DNA of 38,020 bases from Streptomyces caelestis (GTDB taxonomy: Bacteria; Actinomycetota; Actinomycetes; Streptomycetales; Streptomycetaceae). The position numbers were made by a program, and so were the translations under genes. This document shows, one piece after another, positions 32,623 through 38,020 of the stretch. Numbering within the stretch: position 1 is the stretch's first letter; each line of letters starts with the position of its first letter. Where the stretch lies: positions 1 to 38,020 of the forward strand of contig NZ_LGCN01000235.1 in the NCBI RefSeq assembly GCF_001279005.1. Direction: 5' to 3'. Under the pieces are notes generated by a model that made no database searches, was not told where the DNA came from, and worked only from the letters and a program-made list of their open reading frames with translations.

Positions 32623-35600
32623 GTGCTGCCCCTCTCATTCGCCCAACGACGGCTGTGGTTCCTCGAACGTGTGGAGGGAACCGGAGCGACATACAACCTG
32701 CCCCTTGCTCTGCGCCTGCGCGGGCCGTTGCGGGTCGACGCCCTGCGGCTCGCGCTGGGTGACGTCGTGCAGCGGCACGAACCGCTGCGGACCGTCTTCC
32801 GCGAGAGGGACGGTGAGCCGTACCAGGACGTCCTCGACTCCGACGCCGGCCACCCCGGAATGCCGCTCGTCCCGTGCGACGCGGACCGGCTGGACGAGGA
32901 ACTGATGGCTGCTGCGGCCGTCCCCGTCGCGGTCGGCAACTCCGAGCTCCCGCTGCGCGCGACCCTGTTCAAGACAGGTCCCGGCGACCATGTCCTGCTG
33001 CTCGTCGTCCACCACGCGGCGATGGACGGCCAGTCGGTCGACACCCTGCTGCGTGATGTGTCGACGGCCTACCGCGCCAGGGTCGGCCGGTCGTCCGCGC
33101 CGTCCTGGGACGGGCTGCCGGTCCAGTACGCGGACTACACCTTATGGCAGCGGGAGCTGCTGGGGGACGCGCAGGACCCCCGGAGTCTGCACGCCGTGCA
33201 GGCCGCCTTCTGGAAGCGGACCCTGGCCGGCCTGCCCACTCCCCTGCCGCTGCCCGTCGACCGGCCGCGGCCGGCGGTGGCGAGCCACCGGGGCGCCGCC
33301 GTCCCCTTCAACTGCGACGCCAAGCTGCACCACGCGCTGACGGAGCTGGCGCGCGAGCACCGGTGCACCCCGTTCATGGTGGTGCACGCCGCCCTGTGCG
33401 TGCTGCTGACCCGGCTGGGATCCGGCCCCGACATCGCGATCGGCTCCGCCGTCTCGGGGCGCGTGGACGAGGCCTTGAACGACCTCGTCGGCTTCTTCGT
33501 CAACACGGTGGTACTGCGCGTCGATCTCTCGGGCGATCCCGGCTTCGCCGAGGTGCTCAGAAGGGTGCGGAAGGCCGATCTGGACGCCTACGCCCACCAG
33601 GACCTGCCGTTCGACCTGGTCGTCGAAACCGTCAACCCGGTCCGCTCACTGGCGCACAATCCCCTGTTCCAGGTGATGATGAGCTTCGAGAGCGACCCGG
33701 CGCAGGAACCGGACTTCGGTGAAGTGCGGGCCGCCGTCCGTCCGCTGGCCCCGCTGCCGACCGCGAAAACCGATCTCACCTTCCAACTCGTCGAGCGGCA
33801 GCGGGGTGGAGCGCAGGGCATCGAAGGCCACCTGGAGTACGCGACCGATCTCTTCGACGCCTCCACGGCCGAGTCGATCGTCTCGCGACTACTCACCGTC
33901 CTCGACGCGGTCACCACGGACCCTTCCCTGCGGGTGAGCGAGATCGGCCTGCTCACGGAGGCGGAGCGGCGCCTGGTCATGGAGGACTGGAACGCGACAC
34001 GGCGCGAGCTGCCGGTGACGACGCTTCCCGAGGCGCTCTCGGACCAGGCCCTGCGCACCCCGGACGCGCCGGCCGTCATCGACGGCCGGCGAACGCTGAC
34101 CTATGCCGAACTCCATACACGGGCCGACCGGCTGGCCCGGTACCTCAACGACATCGGTGCGGGACCGAGAACGGTGGTGGCGCTGGCTCTGCCCCGGTCG
34201 GCCGACTTCGTCGTCTCGGTTCTCGCCGTCGTCAAGGCGGGGTGCGCCTATCTCCCCCTGGACCCCGAGCACCCGGTGGAGCGGCTCGCCCACATGCTGC
34301 GCGACGCGCAGTCGCCCTGCGTACTGACTGATCGCACCACCTGTGCGGCGCTGCCCGACGACGGGCCGGCCGCCGTCTTCGTCGACGAGCCGCTGCCGCC
34401 GGTGGCTCGCGGCAGGACGACCCGCCCGCCCGCTCCGCACGACCCGGCGTACGTGATCTACACCTCCGGGTCCACCGGACTTCCCAAGGGCGTCGTCGTC
34501 TCCCACTCGGCCATCGACAACCGCCTGCGATGGATGCAGGACACCTTCCCGCTCACGTCCGGGGACCGTGTGCTGCACAAGACCCCCTGCGGCTTCGACG
34601 TGTCCGTCTGGGAGCTGTTCTGGCCGCTGCGCGAGGGCGCCGCCATGGTGGTGGCCCGGCCCGGCGACCACCGGGACCCGGCGCGTCTGGCCCGCACGGT
34701 GCGGGAACACGGCGTGACGGTCACGCATTTCGTGCCCTCGCTGCTGAACCACTTCCTGGCCGAGCCGGCCGCCGCGGCCTGCACCGGGCTGCGCCGGGTG
34801 TTCTGCAGCGGGGAGGCGCTCTCCCGGGACACCGCGGACGCGTTCCACCGTCTGCTGCCCGGCGTCGCCCTGGAGAACCTGTACGGGCCGACCGAAGCGG
34901 CCGTCGACGTGACGTGGCACCGCTGCCGGCCGGGCGAGCGGGGCCCGGTGCCGATCGGCAAGCCGGTGCACAACACACGCGTCCACGTCCTGGACGAGAC
35001 GCTGCGGCCCTGTCCCCCCGGTCTCCCCGGCGAGCTCTATCTCGCGGGCGCTCAACTGGCCCTGGGTTATCTGGGCCGCAGCGCCCTGACCGCGTCCCGG
35101 TTCGTCGCCGACCCCTTCGGTCCGCCCGGATCACGCATGTACCGCACCGGCGACATCGTCCGGTGGCGTGCGGACGGCTCGATCGAATACCTCGGACGCG
35201 AGGACACCCAGGTCAAACTGCACGGGCAGCGCCTGGAACTCGGCGAAATCGAAAGTGTATTGGGCGCTCGGGCGGAGGTCGGCTCCGTCTGCGCGGTACT
35301 CCGCTCCGACGGCGGCGAACAGCGGCTGGTCGCCTACGTCACACCGGCGTGCGGCCCGTCCGGGAGCGAAACGGCCGGAGCCGTCCCGCAGCCGGGCCGG
35401 CTGCGCGAACATCTGGCGGGCCGGCTGCCGGCGTACATGCTGCCCTCGGACATCGTGGTCGTGGACCGCTTCCCTCTCACCACCAACGGCAAGCTCGACC
35501 GCGCGGCCCTGCCGCCTCCGCCGTCCCCCGGGACCGCCGGGGGCCGCGCCCCGCGGACTCCGCAGGAGCGGGCCGTCGTCGAGGTCTTCGCCGAACTGCT

Positions 35601-36594
35601 GGGCCTGACGGGCATCGGCGTCGACGACGACTTCTTCCGCGCGGGCGGCACGTCCTTGCTCGCCATCCGGCTGGTCCGCCGTCTGCGGCAGGTCCTGGGA
35701 GCGGAGATCTCGGTCCAGACCGTGTTCCGGCGTCCGACGGCGGCCGCGCTGGCACGCCATCTGGCCGAAGGCCACGCGGAGCCGGACGGGCTGGCCCCGC
35801 TGCTGCCCCTGCGCCCACAGGGCAGCGGCCTCCCGCTGTTCTTCGTCCACCCCGGGACGGGCCTCAGCTGGTGCTACTTCAGGCTGCTGGAACACCTGGA
35901 CTGCGAACGGCCCGTGTACGGCCTCCAGGCCCGCGGCCTGAGAGCGGACGACGACGCGTCCGAACTCCCCGCAAGCGTCGCGGAGATGGCCGACGACTAC
36001 GTCCGGCGGATCAGGCAGGCTCAGCCGACGGGCCCTTACCATCTGCTCGGTTGGTCCTTCGGCGGACAAGTGGCGCATGCCATGGCCGCCAGGCTGCGGG
36101 CGGCCGGCGAGGCCGTGGGCCTCCTGGTGGTGTTCGACAGCTACCCCGGCACCGGGGACGTGGGAGAGCCGGCCGGCCAGGAGGAGGTGCCGGCGGACGC
36201 GCTGCACGGCTTCTTCGACGGCGCGCACGGCGCCGGCATCACCCCCGGCGTCGTCGACGACGTGCTGGTGGGGCGACTGCGCCGGAGCTTCGCGCCGCTG
36301 AGCGACGCCGACCCGCGCGACGTACGGTCGACGGTCGGCGTGGCGGTGAACAACGTGCGCCTCATGAGCCGTTTCGTGCCGGACCTGTTCGACGGCGACC
36401 TCGTCCTCGTGACGGCGGCCGACGGCTCGCCGCACGACAGCCGGCCGGACCGCGGCTGGGGCCCGCACGTCGGCGGGCGCGTCACGGTCCTGCACGTCGA
36501 CTGCGGCCACTACGAAATGTTCGGCACGGCGGTCGCCGACGTCGGTCGGCTGCTGTCGCAGGTCCTGAGGGCGCCCGCGTCCACACAGGCATGA
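32623..36594 (+). CDS. EntF-like NRPS, C-A(Ser)-T-TE
   Basis: A 1323-aa single-module synthetase ending in a thioesterase, near the size and order of EntF. The condensation domain (about 1-440) has HHAAMDG at 130-136. The adenylation domain (about 470-970) has [11 protein letters not shown] (613-623) and GFDVSVWE (657-664). The specificity residues read D-V-W-H-F-S-L-V-D, the standard serine code. The carrier site is Ser1011 in [12 protein letters not shown]. The thioesterase has GWSFGG with Ser1145 and CGHYEMFG with His1296. GTG 32623 follows a perfect AGGAGG by six bases. Leucine 174 uses the rare TTA codon. As TE carrier it should be the last module: it adds serine and releases the product. 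Confidence 0.93.
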   Translation: MLPLSFAQRRLWFLERVEGTGATYNLPLALRLRGPLRVDALRLALGDVVQRHEPLRTVFRERDGEPYQDVLDSDAGHPGMPLVPCDADRLDEELMAAAAVPVAVGNSELPLRATLFKTGPGDHVLLLVVHHAAMDGQSVDTLLRDVSTAYRARVGRSSAPSWDGLPVQYADYTLWQRELLGDAQDPRSLHAVQAAFWKRTLAGLPTPLPLPVDRPRPAVASHRGAAVPFNCDAKLHHALTELAREHRCTPFMVVHAALCVLLTRLGSGPDIAIGSAVSGRVDEALNDLVGFFVNTVVLRVDLSGDPGFAEVLRRVRKADLDAYAHQDLPFDLVVETVNPVRSLAHNPLFQVMMSFESDPAQEPDFGEVRAAVRPLAPLPTAKTDLTFQLVERQRGGAQGIEGHLEYATDLFDASTAESIVSRLLTVLDAVTTDPSLRVSEIGLLTEAERRLVMEDWNATRRELPVTTLPEALSDQALRTPDAPAVIDGRRTLTYAELHTRADRLARYLNDIGAGPRTVVALALPRSADFVVSVLAVVKAGCAYLPLDPEHPVERLAHMLRDAQSPCVLTDRTTCAALPDDGPAAVFVDEPLPPVARGRTTRPPAPHDPAYVIYTSGSTGLPKGVVVSHSAIDNRLRWMQDTFPLTSGDRVLHKTPCGFDVSVWELFWPLREGAAMVVARPGDHRDPARLARTVREHGVTVTHFVPSLLNHFLAEPAAAACTGLRRVFCSGEALSRDTADAFHRLLPGVALENLYGPTEAAVDVTWHRCRPGERGPVPIGKPVHNTRVHVLDETLRPCPPGLPGELYLAGAQLALGYLGRSALTASRFVADPFGPPGSRMYRTGDIVRWRADGSIEYLGREDTQVKLHGQRLELGEIESVLGARAEVGSVCAVLRSDGGEQRLVAYVTPACGPSGSETAGAVPQPGRLREHLAGRLPAYMLPSDIVVVDRFPLTTNGKLDRAALPPPPSPGTAGGRAPRTPQERAVVEVFAELLGLTGIGVDDDFFRAGGTSLLAIRLVRRLRQVLGAEISVQTVFRRPTAAALARHLAEGHAEPDGLAPLLPLRPQGSGLPLFFVHPGTGLSWCYFRLLEHLDCERPVYGLQARGLRADDDASELPASVAEMADDYVRRIRQAQPTGPYHLLGWSFGGQVAHAMAARLRAAGEAVGLLVVFDSYPGTGDVGEPAGQEEVPADALHGFFDGAHGAGITPGVVDDVLVGRLRRSFAPLSDADPRDVRSTVGVAVNNVRLMSRFVPDLFDGDLVLVTAADGSPHDSRPDRGWGPHVGGRVTVLHVDCGHYEMFGTAVADVGRLLSQVLRAPASTQA
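33142..33144 (+). other. In-frame TTA leucine codon in the NRPS gene
   Basis: Codon 174 of the EntF-like NRPS is TTA. In Streptomyces this codon is read only by the tRNA encoded by bldA, whose active form accumulates late. Translation of the NRPS may therefore depend on development. I saw no other in-frame TTA on scanning the cluster genes by eye. Confidence 0.85.
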
Positions 36595-36611
36595 CCACAG
36601 GAGGAACTTCC

Positions 36612-36842
36612 ATGGGCAACCCCTTCGACGATCCCGACGCCTCGTTCCACGTCCTCGTCAACGACGAGGACCAGCACTCACTGTGGCCCGCCGACACCCC
36701 GGTGCCCGACGGCTGGACCGCCGTGCTGAGCAACGCCTCGCGCGAGGCGTGCGTGGCCTACGTGGACGCGCACTGGACCGACATGCGGCCTCGGAGCCTG
36801 GCACGGGCCATGGACACGGCCGACGCCCGGGGCGAGGCATGA
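36612..36842 (+). CDS. MbtH-like protein
   Basis: A 76-aa MbtH-family protein that binds NRPS adenylation domains and often is needed for their solubility or activity. The conserved core is present: [31 protein letters not shown] and the C-terminal [13 protein letters not shown] 36612 has GGAGGAAC upstream. It lies 17 bases after the EntF-like gene and its stop overlaps the start of the next NRPS gene (ATGA). It probably serves one or both of the neighbouring A domains. Confidence 0.95.
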   Translation: MGNPFDDPDASFHVLVNDEDQHSLWPADTPVPDGWTAVLSNASREACVAYVDAHWTDMRPRSLARAMDTADARGEA

Positions 36843-38020
36843 GGCAGCCCGCGGACCGCGACGCGGTCACCCCCGGCGACCTGTTCGCGTGGCAGGCGCG
36901 ACGGCGGTCCGACGCGATCGCCGTGGAGTGCGCGGGCGAGCAATTGACGTACGGACAGCTTGATGAGGAGACGGACCGCCTCGCACGGCTGCTCCTCGCG
37001 CACGGCGCCGGACCCGAGCACCCCGTGGCGATCGGTCTACGGCGTTCGGTGCGGCTCGTCGTCGCCCTGCTCGCCGCGACGAAGGCGGGGGTGCCGTACG
37101 TGCCCGTCGACCCCGGGCATCCGGCCGAACGCAATGCCCTCATCCTGCGCGATGCCGCACCGGCACTGGTGCTGGCCGTCTCCGGCACCCCTGTCCCGGG
37201 CGCCGGCGACCTCCGCGGCCTGCCTCATCTCCTGCTCGACGAACTCCGCGTCCCGGGGCCGGCGGACGTCCCGTCCGCACCCGACGCGGATCTCCTGCGG
37301 GTGCGTCCTCCGAATCCGCAGGACATCGCCTACACGTTGTACACCTCGGGGTCGACCGGCACGCCCAAGGGGGTAGCGGTGACCTACGCCAACATCCTCA
37401 ACCTGCTGCGTTCCTTCGCGAAGCGGCTCGCGCTCCGGCCGGAGGACCGTTTCCTCGCCGTCACGACCGTCGGATTCGACATCGCCGCGCTGGAGCTGTT
37501 CGTACCGCTGCTGAGCGGCTCCCGATTGGTGCTCGCCACCGAGGCGGAGCGGGAGCCCGGCCGGCTGGCCCGGCTGATCGAGCGGCAGCGGATCACCGCG
37601 ATGCAGGCGACGCCCTCACTGTGGCAGGTACTGCTGGAGGAACCGGTGGACCTGTCGGGGGTGCGCGTCCTGGTGGGTGGCGAGGCGCTGCCCACCAGGC
37701 TCGCCAGGGACCTGCGCCACCGCGCCCGCGAAGTCACCAACGTCTACGGCCCCACCGAGACCACGATCTGGTCGACCGCGGCGACCCTGGAGTGCGAAGA
37801 GCACACGGAGCGCCCGCCCATCGGTGTGCCCATCGACCGGACCCGGACGTATGTCCTGGACCGGGAGTTGCGGCCCGTCGAGGACGGCGTGGAGGGCGAA
37901 CTGTACATCGGCGGCGCCGGTGTGGCGCGGGGGTATGTGAACCGTCCGGGTCCGACGGCTCAGCGGTTCGTCGCCGACCCCTTCGGACCGCCCGGGACCC
38001 GCATGTACCGCACCGGGGAC
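36839..38020 (+). CDS. NRPS starting with an adenylation domain (glycine-like code), cut by window edge
   Basis: The first 394 residues of a further NRPS, open to the right edge. It starts directly with an adenylation domain, with no condensation domain before it, so it is an initiation module or a stand-alone A protein. [11 protein letters not shown] (168-178) and GFDIAALE (212-219) are visible, as are VYGPTETT and the start of the A7 region (RTGD). The specificity residues read D-I-L-Q-L-G-V-I-W, close to codes I remember for glycine; this assignment is tentative. ATG 36839 overlaps the MbtH stop. The remaining domains lie outside the window. Confidence 0.92.
   Translation, partial: MRQPADRDAVTPGDLFAWQARRRSDAIAVECAGEQLTYGQLDEETDRLARLLLAHGAGPEHPVAIGLRRSVRLVVALLAATKAGVPYVPVDPGHPAERNALILRDAAPALVLAVSGTPVPGAGDLRGLPHLLLDELRVPGPADVPSAPDADLLRVRPPNPQDIAYTLYTSGSTGTPKGVAVTYANILNLLRSFAKRLALRPEDRFLAVTTVGFDIAALELFVPLLSGSRLVLATEAEREPGRLARLIERQRITAMQATPSLWQVLLEEPVDLSGVRVLVGGEALPTRLARDLRHRAREVTNVYGPTETTIWSTAATLECEEHTERPPIGVPIDRTRTYVLDRELRPVEDGVEGELYIGGAGVARGYVNRPGPTAQRFVADPFGPPGTRMYRTGD

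Noticed and set aside
1..38020. tRNA, rRNA, CRISPR arrays or attachment sites
   Set aside because: I read for these and saw no cloverleaf-like stretch, rRNA segment, regularly spaced direct repeats or convincing att duplication. Weak cases could be missed without computation.

Overview
High-GC DNA with streptomycete-type codon use, many GTG/TTG starts and actinobacterial insertion-sequence debris points to Streptomyces or a close relative. Most of the window (about 7.4 kb to the right edge) reads as one large, still incomplete biosynthetic gene cluster that combines phosphonate enzymes with non-ribosomal peptide machinery. All functions are read from motifs; no database search was possible.

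Layout. (1) 1-7.4 kb is a flank: the start of an IS630-type transposase at the left edge, a broken second transposase, a type-B carboxylesterase and a GNAT acetyltransferase (both +), a 47-aa ORF overlapping a short-chain dehydrogenase (-), an MFS transporter (+), and a nest of decayed IS3 elements. (2) 7.4-16.3 kb is a minus-strand operon, in transcription order: DapB-like reductase, acyl-CoA dehydrogenase, stand-alone condensation protein, duplicated SagB/nitroreductase flavoprotein, AMP-forming ligase, carrier protein, class II aldolase, MFS exporter. (3) 16.5-18.7 kb (+): a second stand-alone condensation protein and a PhyH/ectoine-hydroxylase-like dioxygenase. (4) 18.8-21.2 kb: an XRE regulator preceded by an overlapping 39-aa ORF, an IS5-type DUF4096 protein, and a luciferase-like monooxygenase (+). 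(5) 21.3-28.2 kb is a minus-strand phosphonate operon: PEP mutase, SbnA-like PLP enzyme, an uncharacterised nucleotidyltransferase-family protein, phosphonopyruvate decarboxylase, Fom3-like B12 radical SAM enzyme, nucleotidylyltransferase. (6) 28.6-38.0 kb is a divergent plus-strand operon: three-gene ABC-2 exporter, third condensation protein, an EntF-like NRPS (C-A-T-TE, serine code), MbtH protein, and a further NRPS starting with an A domain (glycine-like code) cut by the window edge.

Working model (inference). PEP mutase and the decarboxylase make phosphonoacetaldehyde. After reduction or amination by an enzyme not seen here, a CMP-type tag is added and the Fom3-like enzyme methylates the tagged intermediate, as in streptomycete fosfomycin biosynthesis. 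The SbnA-like enzyme suggests a 2,3-diaminopropionate-type or other beta-substituted alanine unit. The ligase, carrier protein and dehydrogenase probably prepare a carrier-bound acyl unit. The three free condensation proteins and the NRPS modules would join these to serine and probably glycine, with release by the terminal thioesterase. The combination of a Fom3-type phosphonate branch with an EntF-like NRPS, free condensation proteins and a duplicated SagB-like flavoprotein does not match any pathway I can name. Two abutting clusters remain possible.
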